Source: Streptomyces asoensis (GTDB lineage Bacteria; Actinomycetota; Actinomycetes; Streptomycetales; Streptomycetaceae). Taken from it: 64,000 nucleotides of DNA. Each line of letters begins with the position of its first letter. Positions within the stretch are counted from its first letter, which is position 1. Location of the stretch: NCBI RefSeq assembly GCF_013085465.1, contig NZ_CP049838.1:6510001-6574000 (forward strand), given 5' to 3'. Under the pieces are notes generated by a model, which was not told the origin of the DNA, searched no databases, and saw only the letters and a list, made by a program, of their open reading frames with translations. The translations under genes were made by a program, and so were the position numbers. Positions 34,489 to 43,385 of this stretch are shown piece after piece.

Positions 34489-35130
34489 ATGAGGGGCGAA
34501 CCCAGTTGCCCGAAGTGTGGTGGCCGGGTCAGGGCTCCCGGACTCTTCGCCGATTCCTGGCAGTGCGATGTGCACGGGACGGTGCATCCGCTTCAGCCCG
34601 TGATCCCGCCCAGCGTCGAGGCGCTCAGTGTCGTCGTGCACCGTACGCAGGTGCCGGTGTGGATGCCGTGGCCGCTGCCGGTCGGCTGGCTCTTCACGGG
34701 CGTGACGTACGCGGGGGACGACCGCAGCGGGGGCCGTGCCACCGCGGTGGCCTGCTCCGGGCCGGGCCCGCTCGGCGGTATGGGTGAGCTGATCCTGGTC
34801 GCCGAGGAGCTGGGCGTCGGACTCGGTGCGCGTTACGCCGGTGTCGACGGGCCGGACCCGGGCCCGTACATGAGCGTCGAGAAACCCCCGCAGGCCAAGG
34901 TCCTGGCCGCCGGCCGTCCGACCCCGCTCTGGCATGTCTCCGCCACCCCGGACGACCGGGCCGTCTTCGCGGGGGAGGCGTGCGGGCTGTGGCTGTGGGC
35001 GGTGGTGTGGCCCGAGCAGTCCGGGCTGCTGATGTACGACGAGCTGGTGCTCACGGATCTGCGGGACGCGGGGGCCGAGCTGGAACTGGTGCCGTGCGGG
35101 GCGCTGTCGCCGCGCCTGCTCAAGCCTTAG
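34489..35130 (+). CDS. DUF6758-like protein with an N-terminal zinc-ribbon motif
   Basis: A 213-residue protein. The N-terminus has a CPKCGG pair and a downstream WQCDVHG, enough for one zinc site of the ribbon type. The rest is a mixed alpha/beta domain with no enzyme motif (GMGELILVAEELGVGLGARY). I recognise it as a common Streptomyces family (DUF6758 as I recall), occasionally mislabelled phosphotransacetylase. It lies just upstream of the PHP gene but with a 284-bp gap. Confidence 0.7.
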   Translation: MRGEPSCPKCGGRVRAPGLFADSWQCDVHGTVHPLQPVIPPSVEALSVVVHRTQVPVWMPWPLPVGWLFTGVTYAGDDRSGGRATAVACSGPGPLGGMGELILVAEELGVGLGARYAGVDGPDPGPYMSVEKPPQAKVLAAGRPTPLWHVSATPDDRAVFAGEACGLWLWAVVWPEQSGLLMYDELVLTDLRDAGAELELVPCGALSPRLLKP

Positions 35131-35414
35131 CGTTCCACGGGGCCGGGCTGGGCCGGGCTGTGGGCTGGGCTGGGGTGGGGTGCGTTGCGCTTCCGGTCCT
35201 GGTTGTCTGCCGCGCCGTCGTGGCTGGTCGCGCAGTTCCCCGCGCCCCTGAGCGCCTATGGCGACCGGCGCGTCCCGGTGTTTCCGTGCCCCTGGAGGTT
35301 TCGGTGCCGCCTGTGTAGGGGGTGCTCGGTGCTTTTGGGTGTGACAGGGGTGGTCTGATTACCGGCTATGCTGAAGCGTCCCCTTCCGTCCCGTCACCGC
35401 CTGGAGCCCGCGTC
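35131..35414. repeat. Intergenic region with a Streptomyces dispersed repeat
   Basis: GGTCGCGCAGTTCCCCGCGC at 35226 (extending to 35250) is a short element I recognise from many Streptomyces intergenic regions. It is preceded by GGGCTGGGCC tandem repeats at about 35140-35180. Near the downstream gene, TATGCT at about 35367 could be a -10 for the PHP gene. No coding sequence seen. Confidence 0.6.
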
Positions 35415-36272
35415 GTGCGCATCGATCTGCACTGCCACTCCACGGCCTCCGACGGTACGGACACCCCGGCCGAGCTGGTCCGCAACGCGGGTGCCGCCGG
35501 TCTGGACGTCGTCGCGCTGACCGATCACGACACCACCCGGGGGTACGCAGAGGCCGTCGCCGCGCTGCCGCGGGGGCTCACGCTGGTGACCGGCGCCGAG
35601 CTGTCCTGCCGTATCGACGGCATCAGCATGCACATGCTGGCCTATCTGTTCGACCCCGAGGAGCCCGCCCTGCTCGCCGAGCGTGAGCTGGTGCGCGACG
35701 ACCGGGTGCCGCGGGCGCGGTCGATGGTCGCCAGGCTCAACGAGCTGGGCGTCCCCGTCACCTGGGAGCAGGTCGCGCGGATCGCGGGAGAGGGGTCGGT
35801 CGGGCGGCCGCATGTCGCCACCGCCCTCGTGGAGCTCGGCGTCGTGCCGACCGTGAACGACGCCTTCACCGGGCACTGGCTGGCCGACGGCGGCCGGGCT
35901 CACGTCGAGAAGCACGAGACCGATCCCTTCGAGGCGATCCGGCTGGTCAAGGGCGCGGGCGGGGTCACCGTCTTCGCGCACCCGAGTGCCGGCAAGCGCG
36001 GTCGTACGGTGCCGGAGTCCGTGATCGCCGAGCTGGCGGCCGCCGGTCTCGACGGCATCGAGGTCGACCACATGGACCACGACGCGGACACGCGTGCGCG
36101 GCTGCGCGGGCTCGCCGCCGATCTGGGGCTGCTGGTCACCGGCTCGTCGGACTATCACGGCAGCCGCAAGACCTGCGTGCTCGGCGAATACACGACCGAC
36201 CCCGAGGTGTACGGGGAGATCACCCGGCGCGCCACCGGGGCGTTCCCGGTGCCGGGCACCGGCGGGGCCTGA
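35415..36272 (+). CDS. PHP-domain metal-dependent phosphoesterase
   Basis: A 285-residue stand-alone PHP protein. All four metal motifs are present: HCHSTASDG (6-14), TDHD (36-39), VFAHPSA and SSDYHGS. Related proteins (YciV/TrpH, RNase AM) hydrolyse 3',5'-nucleotide phosphates or process RNA 5' ends. GTG 35415 is the start, where the conserved MRIDLHCHS begins. Probably cytoplasmic. The MarC gene follows 54 bp later on the same strand. Confidence 0.92.
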   Translation: MRIDLHCHSTASDGTDTPAELVRNAGAAGLDVVALTDHDTTRGYAEAVAALPRGLTLVTGAELSCRIDGISMHMLAYLFDPEEPALLAERELVRDDRVPRARSMVARLNELGVPVTWEQVARIAGEGSVGRPHVATALVELGVVPTVNDAFTGHWLADGGRAHVEKHETDPFEAIRLVKGAGGVTVFAHPSAGKRGRTVPESVIAELAAAGLDGIEVDHMDHDADTRARLRGLAADLGLLVTGSSDYHGSRKTCVLGEYTTDPEVYGEITRRATGAFPVPGTGGA

Positions 36273-36326
36273 GGCTCACCTCCGCGCGCCCCGGTCCACC
36301 CCCTTTCCCGCAAGGCTTCTGTTCTG

Positions 36327-36932
36327 ATGTTCGACGTCGCCGTCTTCGGCTCCCTCTTCCTCACCCTTTTTGTCATCATGGATCCCCCCGGGATCACCCC
36401 GATCTTCCTCGCGCTGACCGCCGGACGCCCCGGCAAGGTGCAGAAGCGGATGGCCTTCCAGGCGGTCTGTGTGGCCGGTGGTGTGATCACCGTCTTCGGG
36501 CTCCTCGGGCACCAGATCCTCGACTATCTGCATGTCTCCGTCCCCGCGCTGATGATCGCGGGCGGGCTGCTGCTCCTGCTGATCGCGCTCGACCTGCTCA
36601 CCGGTAAGACCGACGAGCCGAAGCAGACCAAGGACGTCAACGTCGCGCTCGTCCCGCTGGGTATGCCGCTGCTGGCCGGTCCCGGTGCGATCGTGTCCGT
36701 CATCCTCGCCGTGCAGAAGGCCGACAGCGCCGCGATGCAGGTGTCGGTCTGGGTGGCCATCCTCGCCATCCATGTCGTGCTGTGGCTGGTGATGCGCTAC
36801 TCGCTGCTGATCATCCGGGTCATCAAGGACGGCGGCGTGGTCCTGGTGACACGGCTCGCGGGCATGATGCTCTCCGCGATCGCCGTGCAGCAGATCATCA
36901 ACGGGATCACGCAGGTGATCCGGGCCGGCTGA
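36327..36932 (+). CDS. MarC-family integral membrane protein (UPF0056)
   Basis: A 201-residue protein with six transmembrane helices of the MarC family. Typical marks are FVIMDPPGITPIFLAL in the first helix region and PLGMPLLAGPGAIVSVIL in the middle. Once linked to multiple antibiotic resistance, the family has no settled transport function. ATG 36327. A strong terminator follows. Confidence 0.93.
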   Translation: MFDVAVFGSLFLTLFVIMDPPGITPIFLALTAGRPGKVQKRMAFQAVCVAGGVITVFGLLGHQILDYLHVSVPALMIAGGLLLLLIALDLLTGKTDEPKQTKDVNVALVPLGMPLLAGPGAIVSVILAVQKADSAAMQVSVWVAILAIHVVLWLVMRYSLLIIRVIKDGGVVLVTRLAGMMLSAIAVQQIINGITQVIRAG

Positions 36933-36970
36933 CCGGCACTCCGCGGTACGCGCAGAGCCCCCGGTACGCG

Positions 36971-37005
36971 CAGAGCCCCCTACGGCATCGCCGTAGGGGG
37001 CTCTG
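36971..37005. terminator. 16-bp perfect hairpin after marC
   Basis: Arms 36971-36986 and 36990-37005 are perfectly complementary with a 3-base loop. A direct copy of its left shoulder (GGTACGCGCAGAGCCCCC) lies just upstream at about 36943. It separates convergent genes. Confidence 0.9.
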
Positions 37006-37025
37006 AAACTGTAGGGGGACCCGCG

Positions 37026-37178
37026 TTACGAGGCCGAGGTGTCGGCCGGACGGATCCACAGTCGCTGCCCGATGGCGGCGGCCTGCTGAACGATCCGATT
37101 GACGGAGGCGGCGTCTACGACGGTGCAGTCCACGGGCGTGCCGTCGACGTCGTCGAGTCGCATGATTTCGAAGCGCAT
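37026..37178 (-). CDS. Small conserved hypothetical protein, 50 residues
   Basis: ATG 37178 with GGGAGAA 5-6 bases upstream starts a 50-residue protein (MRFEIMRLDDVDGTPVDCTV at its start, ending WIRPADTSAS). The start is preferred because everything upstream in frame lacks a ribosome site. It looks like a small alpha/beta protein, with a VNRIVQQAAAIGQRLWI helix-strand. I believe it is conserved in Streptomyces. No function is known. It is divergent from the NYN gene across an AT-rich promoter region. Confidence 0.75.
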   Translation of the reverse strand: MRFEIMRLDDVDGTPVDCTVVDAASVNRIVQQAAAIGQRLWIRPADTSAS

Positions 37179-37365
37179 TGGCTTCTCCCTTCGTCTGGTC
37201 ATCCTCCTGAGGAGAACTACTTGGTTACACAGGGAGTCAACGGGATGCGTGTTACAAACATTCCCTACGCTAAAGAAATTTTTCGAACGACTAATTACTG
37301 ACGAGTAAGAGGGTTTGCGGAGACTGAACGGGACCGGTTGTGTTCGCAGCGTGACCACCGGAACA

Positions 37366-38271
37366 ATGGAGGCGATGAACGACGACCTCCCGGCCCTCGC
37401 CGCCCGTATCGACCGCACGAACGAGCTGCTGACACGCATGCTCGCCGAGGTGGCCAAGACACCCTCGACCCACGCGATCTTCGTCGACGCGGGGTATCTG
37501 TACGCGGCCGCGGGGCGCCTGGTGGCCGGGACCGAGGACCGCCGGGCCTTCGACCTCGACGCCGAGGGCCTGATCGAGGCGCTCATCGACCGCGCCCGCT
37601 CGATCTTCGCGGACAGCCGGCTGCTGCGCGTCTACTGGTACGACGGCGCCCGGCGTCGCATCCACACCTCCGAGCAGCAGTCCATCGCCGAACTGCCGGA
37701 CGTGAAGGTGCGGTTGGGCAACCTGAACGCCAACAACCAGCAGAAGGGCGTCGATTCGCTGATCCGGACCGACCTTGAGTCCCTGGCCCGGCACCGGGCC
37801 ATCAGCGACGCGGCGCTGCTGGGCGGCGACGAGGACCTGGTCTCGGCGGTGGAGGCCGCGCAGGGGTACGGCGCCCGGGTGCACCTCTGGGGCATCGAGG
37901 CGCCGGAAGGCCGCAACCAGGCCGAGCCGCTGCTCTGGGAGGTCGACAGTCAGCGCACCCTCGACCTCGACTTCTTCAAGCCGTACGTCTCACGGCGCAT
38001 CGCCCCGGCCTACGAGGGCCCCGGCGCGAACCGGCCCACCCGTGAGGCCGTCCGCTTCGTCGGCGCGCAGGTGGCGGCGAAGTGGCTGGCGGCGCGGGGC
38101 AGGGAGTCGCTGGCCGAGCTGCTGCCGGGCCACCCCTACCTCCCCGGCTCCGTCGACCAGGACCTTCTCGTGGAGGCTGAAGGCATCCTCCAGTACTCCC
38201 TGCGCGGCCAGGCCGACCTGAGACGCGCCCTGCGGGACGGCTTCTGGGAGCACGTGCAGACGCAGTACTAG
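37366..38271 (+). CDS. NYN (PIN-like) domain putative ribonuclease
   Basis: A protein of about 301 residues from ATG 37366; ATG 37375 and GTG 37351 are alternatives. The NYN/LabA-DUF88 fold is shown by IFVDAGYLYAAAG (first Asp), QQKGVDSLIRTDL (second Asp) and LLGGDEDLVSAVEAAQ (third acidic motif), the ligand set of PIN-like nucleases. The C-terminal 100 residues form an extra helical region with a winged-helix-like feel. RNA processing is expected from the family. Confidence 0.9.
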   Translation: MEAMNDDLPALAARIDRTNELLTRMLAEVAKTPSTHAIFVDAGYLYAAAGRLVAGTEDRRAFDLDAEGLIEALIDRARSIFADSRLLRVYWYDGARRRIHTSEQQSIAELPDVKVRLGNLNANNQQKGVDSLIRTDLESLARHRAISDAALLGGDEDLVSAVEAAQGYGARVHLWGIEAPEGRNQAEPLLWEVDSQRTLDLDFFKPYVSRRIAPAYEGPGANRPTREAVRFVGAQVAAKWLAARGRESLAELLPGHPYLPGSVDQDLLVEAEGILQYSLRGQADLRRALRDGFWEHVQTQY

Positions 38272-38293
38272 GGCAGCACCGGCCGGACAGGAC

Positions 38294-39175
38294 CTAAAGT
38301 GCGGGGTGACGGTCCCAGAAGTCGGCGAGCGCGTGCGCCGTCGGCAGCGGCTGGTCCTGGTTCGGCGAGTGCTCGGCGCCCGGCACGACCGTCCGGTGCG
38401 CCCCCAGCTCCCTGGCCATCTCGTCGAGGAGAGGCACCGGCCAGGTGTCGTCCCGCGCACCCGACAGGACATGGAACGGCAGCGGAACGGCGGCGAGTTC
38501 ACCGACCCGGTTCGGCTCCACGCACAACTGGCGCCCGGTCACCAGGAGTTGAGCGGGCTTGTGGTTCAGCCAGCGCCGCCGCAACAGCTCCCGCTCGCCG
38601 TAGCCGCTGGCCGGACCGCCGACCTCCTCCGGTGGACCCATCGCCAGGATCGCCTCCCACACCTCCGGCATCGTCATCACCGCGAGCGCGTCGTGCAGCA
38701 GCTTCACGCGCTGCTTCTGGGAGTCCGAGATCTCGGCCGGGCCCGAGGCGACGAGGGTGAACGACGCGAAGGGGGAGTGGTCGAGAAGCACGGCGGCACG
38801 GGCGATCTGACCGCCGAGGGAGTGTCCCACCAGGTGCGCAGGGGCGTCGAGGGCCGCCGCCTGCGCCAGCACATCCTGCGCCAACTCCTCGCGCGCGTAA
38901 GCGGATTCGTCGACGGCCGGCCCGTCGGACTCGTTCTGCCCCCGCCCGTCCACGGCGATGGTCCGGTAGCCGCGGGCCGCGAGCGGCTCGTGCATCCGGT
39001 GGAAGTCCTCCTTGCTCCCGGTGAAGCCGGGCATCAGCAGCGCGACACCCCGCTGCTCGACACCGGCGGGCACGGGCGCGTCGACGACGGCGAACTCACC
39101 GCGCTCGGTCCGCAGCGGATACGAAAGCGCGCCGGAGGGCGGCGGGAAGGGGCTGCTGGTGCTGGGCCTGGTCAC
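38294..39175 (-). CDS. Alpha/beta hydrolase
   Basis: A 293-residue alpha/beta hydrolase. The nucleophile elbow GHSLGG, the oxyanion region LLMPGFTGSKEDF, the Asp in LSGARDDTWPV and the His in AEHSPNQDQP complete the triad. No signal peptide, so cytoplasmic. ATG 39175. The substrate cannot be predicted; it is next to the helicase terminator. Confidence 0.9.
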   Translation of the reverse strand: MTRPSTSSPFPPPSGALSYPLRTERGEFAVVDAPVPAGVEQRGVALLMPGFTGSKEDFHRMHEPLAARGYRTIAVDGRGQNESDGPAVDESAYAREELAQDVLAQAAALDAPAHLVGHSLGGQIARAAVLLDHSPFASFTLVASGPAEISDSQKQRVKLLHDALAVMTMPEVWEAILAMGPPEEVGGPASGYGERELLRRRWLNHKPAQLLVTGRQLCVEPNRVGELAAVPLPFHVLSGARDDTWPVPLLDEMARELGAHRTVVPGAEHSPNQDQPLPTAHALADFWDRHPAL

Positions 39176-39237
39176 GCCCCGAGGCTACCGGGAGGGGCCA
39201 CCGCGCGCCGTCGGTGGTACCTCTCCCGGGAACGCCG

Positions 39238-39273
39238 ACGGCCCGGCCCCTCGCCGAGGAGGGACCGGGCCGT
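39238..39273 (-). terminator. Hairpin terminator for the DEAD-box helicase gene
   Basis: Arms 39238-39252 and 39259-39273 pair with one mismatch over 15 bp (ACGGCCCGGCCCCTC against GAGGGACCGGGCCGT). It lies 26 bases beyond the helicase stop. Confidence 0.7.
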
Positions 39274-39298
39274 CGGGCCGTCATGCCATGTCGGTCGA

Positions 39299-42208
39299 TC
39301 AGCCGTCCGCGGGCTCCGCGGCTGTCGTCGCCTTGCGGGTGCGACGCACCCTCGGCTTCGCCTCCGCCGGGTCGACCGCGGTCTCGGCCTCGGCCTGGGC
39401 CGGGGCGGTGGCGGCGGTCTTGCGGGTGCGGCGCGGCTTGGTGGCTTCCGCTTCCTGGGTGGCCTGGGCCGGGATGTCGGCCGTGGTGGCCGTCGTCTCG
39501 GGCGCGGTGGCCTTGCGGGTGGTGCGGCGGCGGGGCTTGGCCTCGGTCGCTTCGGCCGTGTCGACGGCGGCTTCGGCCGGGGCCGCGGCTGCCGTCTTGC
39601 GGGTGCGACGCGGCTTGACCGCAGCCGCGGCGGCCGCGGCGGCCTCCGCGATCGGCTCCGAAGCCGTGGCCGCGGCGGTCTTGCGGGTGCGGCGCGGCTT
39701 GGCCTCCGTGGCCTCGGCCGTGTCGACCGCGACCTCGGCCGGAGCCGCTGCCTTACGGGTGCGACGCGGCTTGGCCTCGGGCTCGACGGCCGCGGGGGCC
39801 TCGACGGTCGCCGGGGCCGCGGGGGCCGTGGCAGCCGTCTTGCGCGTGCGGCGCGGCTTGGCCTCGGTGGCCTCGGCCGGGTCCGTGGCGGCTTCGGCCG
39901 GGACCGTCGCCTTGCGCGTGGCGCGGCGGCGCGGCTTGGCCTCCGTGCCCTCCGCCGTGTCGACCGCGGTCTCGGCCTCGGCCTGGGCCGGGGCGGTGGC
40001 TGTGGCGGCGGTCTTGCGGGTGCGGCGCGGCTTGGTGGCTTCCGCTTCCTGGGTGGCCTGGGCCGGGATGTCGGCCGTGGTGGCCGTCGTCTCGGGCGCG
40101 GTGGCCTTGCGGGTGGTGCGGCGGGGCTTGGCCTCGGTCGCTTCGGCCGTGTCGACGGCGGCTTCGGCCGGGGCCGCGGCTGCCGTCTTGCGGGTGCGAC
40201 GCGGCTTGACCACGGTCTCGGTGACCGCGGCGGCCTCCGGGGCCACGACGGTCTCGACCACGGCTTCGGCCGGAGCCGTCGCCTTGCGGGTGCGGCGGCG
40301 CGGCTTGGTCTCCGTCGCCTCCGCCGTGTCGACGGCGGCCTCGGCGGCCGGCGCCTCCGTCACCGTGGCCGGTGCGGTCGCCTCGGTCTGCACGGTCTGC
40401 ACGGTCTCTGCGGTCTTGCGGGTACGGCGGCGGCGCGGCGCGGCCACGGTCTCCGGAGCGGTCTGCTGGGCGGTGCCCTCCGCGGTCGCCACGGCCGCTT
40501 CCGCGGCCTCGGCGACGGGTTCGACAGCTGCCGCGCCGGCCGGCACGGCCGTCACGACGGCGGCCTCCTGCGCGGGCCCGTTGCGGGTGCGGCGCCGACG
40601 GCGCGGGGTACGCGGGCCGGCGGTCTCCTCCGTCACGGGCGTCGGCTCGGCCACGGGGGCCTGCTCGGCCGCCGTGGTCCCGGCGGGCGTCGCGTCGAGC
40701 GGGGAGCCGTTGCGCGTACGACGACGGCGACGGGGCGTACGGGCCGAACGCTCGCGCTCTTCGACCTGCTCTCCGGTCCGCTCGCCGGAACGGGACTCGC
40801 TCCGGCCGCCGCGCTCACCGCGACCGCCTCGGTCACCGCGGTCACCGCGGTCACCGCGGTCACCACGGCCACCGCGGTCACCACGGCCACCGCGGTCGTT
40901 GCGACCGCGCGCTCCGCGGCCGCCCGGCTCGCCGAGGTCCTCGAGCTCCTCCGCGTCGAGCCCGGCGCGGGTGCGCTCCGAGCGCGGCAGAACACCCTTG
41001 GTGCCCGCGGGGATACCGAGTTCCTCGAAGAAGTGCGGAGAGGTGGAGTACGTCTCCGGCGGGTCGCTGAACTCGAGCTCCAGCGCCTTGTTGATGAGCT
41101 GCCAGCGCGGGATGTCGTCCCAGTCGACCAGCGTGACCGCGATGCCCTTGGCGCCCGCGCGGCCGGTACGGCCGATGCGGTGCAGGTACGTCTTCTCGTC
41201 TTCGGGGGACTGGTAGTTGATGACGTGCGTGACGCCTTCGACGTCGATGCCGCGGGCGGCCACGTCGGTGCAGACGAGGACGTCGACCTTGCCGTTGCGG
41301 AAGGCGCGCAGCGCCTGCTCACGGGCGCCCTGGCCGAGGTCGCCGTGGACCGCGCCGGAAGCGAAACCGCGCTGCTGGAGCTGGTCGGCCAGGTCGGCGG
41401 CGGTGCGCTTGGTACGGCAGAACACCATGACCAGGCCGCGGCCCTCGGCCTGGAGGATGCGCGCCACCATCTCGGGCTTGTCCATGTTGTGCGCGCGGTA
41501 CACGTGCTGCTTGGTGTTCGCCACGGTCCTGCCCGCGTCGTCCGGCGACGTGGCGTTGATGTGCGTGGGCTGCGACATGTAGCGGCGGGCGAGGCCGATG
41601 ACCGCGCCCGGCATGGTCGCCGAGAACAGCATGGTCTGGCGCTTCGCCGGAAGCATGTTGATGATCTTCTCGACGTCGGGCAGGAAGCCCAGGTCGAGCA
41701 TCTCGTCGGCCTCGTCGAGGACGAGCGACTTGATGTGCTTGAGGTCGAGCTTCTTCTGGCCCGCGAGGTCCAGCAGTCGGCCCGGGGTGCCGACGACCAC
41801 GTCGACGCCCTTCTTGAGGGCCTCGACCTGGGGCTCGTAGGCCCGGCCGCCGTAGATGGCGAGGACGCGTACGTTGCGCACCTTGCCCGCGGTCAGCAGG
41901 TCGTTGGTGACCTGCGTGCACAGCTCACGCGTGGGGACGACGATGAGCGCCTGCGGGGCGTCGGTGAGGTCCTCGGGCCGGGCGCGGCCGGCCTCGACGT
42001 CGGCGGGGACGGTCACGCGCTCGAGGAGCGGGAGTCCGAAGCCGAGCGTCTTGCCGGTGCCGGTCTTGGCCTGGCCGATGACGTCCGTGCCCGTGAGGGC
42101 CACCGGGAGCGTCATCTCCTGGATCGGGAAGGGACTGATGATGCCGACGGCCTCAAGGGCCTCAGCGGTCTCGGAAAGAATGCCGAGCTCTCGGAACGTG
42201 GTAGTCAG
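39299..42208 (-). CDS. DEAD-box RNA helicase with RGG/Lys-Arg repeat tail, probable CTG start
   Basis: The first ATG (42115) would cut off the Q motif. In frame upstream the conserved TTTFRELGIL...FPIQEMTLP begins right after CTG 42208, which has AGAGG 7 bases upstream; no ATG, GTG or TTG is in frame before a stop. The 969-residue product has AKTGTGKT (motif I), VLDEADEML (II), FSATMP (III) and HRIGRTGRAG (VI), then an RGG/RGD-rich tail (about 460-500) and a 400-residue low-complexity tail of KPRRTRKTA-type repeats. It resembles RhlE/CsdA-type helicases. The position beside the ferritin-like gene matches M. tuberculosis rhlE (Rv3211). Confidence 0.93.
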   Translation of the reverse strand: MTTTFRELGILSETAEALEAVGIISPFPIQEMTLPVALTGTDVIGQAKTGTGKTLGFGLPLLERVTVPADVEAGRARPEDLTDAPQALIVVPTRELCTQVTNDLLTAGKVRNVRVLAIYGGRAYEPQVEALKKGVDVVVGTPGRLLDLAGQKKLDLKHIKSLVLDEADEMLDLGFLPDVEKIINMLPAKRQTMLFSATMPGAVIGLARRYMSQPTHINATSPDDAGRTVANTKQHVYRAHNMDKPEMVARILQAEGRGLVMVFCRTKRTAADLADQLQQRGFASGAVHGDLGQGAREQALRAFRNGKVDVLVCTDVAARGIDVEGVTHVINYQSPEDEKTYLHRIGRTGRAGAKGIAVTLVDWDDIPRWQLINKALELEFSDPPETYSTSPHFFEELGIPAGTKGVLPRSERTRAGLDAEELEDLGEPGGRGARGRNDRGGRGDRGGRGDRGDRGDRGDRGGRGERGGRSESRSGERTGEQVEERERSARTPRRRRRTRNGSPLDATPAGTTAAEQAPVAEPTPVTEETAGPRTPRRRRRTRNGPAQEAAVVTAVPAGAAAVEPVAEAAEAAVATAEGTAQQTAPETVAAPRRRRTRKTAETVQTVQTEATAPATVTEAPAAEAAVDTAEATETKPRRRTRKATAPAEAVVETVVAPEAAAVTETVVKPRRTRKTAAAAPAEAAVDTAEATEAKPRRTTRKATAPETTATTADIPAQATQEAEATKPRRTRKTAATATAPAQAEAETAVDTAEGTEAKPRRRATRKATVPAEAATDPAEATEAKPRRTRKTAATAPAAPATVEAPAAVEPEAKPRRTRKAAAPAEVAVDTAEATEAKPRRTRKTAAATASEPIAEAAAAAAAAVKPRRTRKTAAAAPAEAAVDTAEATEAKPRRRTTRKATAPETTATTADIPAQATQEAEATKPRRTRKTAATAPAQAEAETAVDPAEAKPRVRRTRKATTAAEPADG
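39372..40210 (-). repeat. Long direct repeats in the helicase tail
   Basis: A segment of about 245 bp at 39372-39616 recurs at 39960-40210 (588 bp apart) with only small changes, including a 6-bp insertion in the second copy. Shorter KPRRTRK-coding repeats occur throughout. The tail would encode a basic, disordered RNA-binding region. Confidence 0.85.
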
Positions 42209-42625
42209 GGTGCTGCCTCTTCTGTGTGCGCGGTGCGAGGCGAGCGCGGGGGTCGTGTCAGGACCGTGCCGGGGGACGTCGACTGCCTCACGGGCCAGCC
42301 GTCAGGACACGGGACCTCTGCCGACGCTCTAGCGCTCGTACCGCTGAGGGGGTCCCCTCCGGGTTTCCGTACGCACAGTGCCGTACGGGCGAGGAGGGCT
42401 GTCGGGTCGGAGCCGATCGGGCCACCGACCGGGCATCCTCATACGTGCGGCCCGTCGAATATTCGGCAGGCGCATTACCACCATACCCCGGAATCGCGCA
42501 CACGCGATGGCCGATTCGGTCACGTTGTGGTTGTCACAGTGCCGGAGGTGGTCCCGTACGTCTTCGTTGTCACACTGATTGACCAGGGACTTCCCCCGTG
42601 CGACGAGCGGGCTATTGTGCGCTTC
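42209..42625. other. Divergent region between helicase and ferritin-like genes
   Basis: A 417-bp gap. It gives the helicase a possible long 5' UTR, as in cold-shock helicases. It holds two direct copies of GTTGTCACAGTG/GTTGTCACACTG at 42530-42541 and 42566-42577, and TATTGT 8 bases before the ferritin-like ATG, which could make that mRNA leaderless. No coding sequence seen. Confidence 0.45.
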
Positions 42626-43354
42626 ATGACGACCTCTGACAAGCCTGAGAACACCGCCACCGGTATCGCCGCCCAGGACTGGGCGACGGCCTCGGCCGAC
42701 CCGCAGTACCGGGCCGCGGTCGTGGATCTGCTGGGTGCGCTGGCGTACGGCGAGCTGGCGGCGTTCGAGCGGCTCGCGGAGGACGCCAAGCTGGCGCCCA
42801 CGCTGGAGGACAAGGCGGAGTTGGCGAAGATGGCGTCGGCCGAGTTCCACCACTTCGAGCGGCTGCGCAACCGGCTCACCGAGATCGGTGAGGAGCCGAC
42901 GCTGGCGATGGAGCCGTTCGTCGCCGCGCTCGACGGTTTCCACCGCCAGACCGCCCCGTCGGACTGGCTGGAGGGCCTCGTCAAGGCGTACGTCGGCGAC
43001 TCGATCGCCAGTGACTTCTACCGCGAGGTCGCGGTGCGCCTGGACACCGACAGCCGCGCCCTGGTGCTGGCCGTGCTCGACGACACCGGCCACGCCGGCT
43101 TCGCCGTGGACCGGGTGCGTGGCGCGATCGACGCCGACCCGCGCGTGGGCGGACGGCTCGCGCTGTGGGCGCGGCGGCTGATGGGTGAGGCCCTGTCGCA
43201 GTCCCAGCGGGTGGTCGCGGACCGCGACGCGCTGTCGACGATGCTCGTGGGCGGTGTCGCGGACGGCTTCGACCTCGCCGAGGTCGGCCGGATGTTCTCC
43301 CGGATCACCGAGGCGCACACCAAGCGGATGGCGGCTCTGGGTCTGGCGGCCTAG
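42626..43354 (+). CDS. Ferritin-like (MiaE_2) diiron protein
   Basis: A 242-residue helical protein of the MiaE-like ferritin family. The diiron ligand pattern is seen as AYGELAAFERL (Glu), SAEFHHFERL (Glu and His), DSIASDFYREV and DTGHAGF (His). In enterobacteria MiaE hydroxylates tRNA, but the actinobacterial family is only distantly related and its substrate is unknown. ATG 42626. In M. tuberculosis the counterpart (Rv3210c) is also beside the helicase. Confidence 0.85.
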   Translation: MTTSDKPENTATGIAAQDWATASADPQYRAAVVDLLGALAYGELAAFERLAEDAKLAPTLEDKAELAKMASAEFHHFERLRNRLTEIGEEPTLAMEPFVAALDGFHRQTAPSDWLEGLVKAYVGDSIASDFYREVAVRLDTDSRALVLAVLDDTGHAGFAVDRVRGAIDADPRVGGRLALWARRLMGEALSQSQRVVADRDALSTMLVGGVADGFDLAEVGRMFSRITEAHTKRMAALGLAA

Positions 43355-43385
43355 TCCCGCCGGCCGTTGCCGGTCGGCACCGGGC

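Noticed and set aside
38306..43354. A plus-strand open frame of 1682 codons running across the hydrolase and helicase genes
   Set aside because: It is the complement of the helicase tail, kept open by GC bias. Only its end (42626-43354) has the codon pattern and homology of a real gene.
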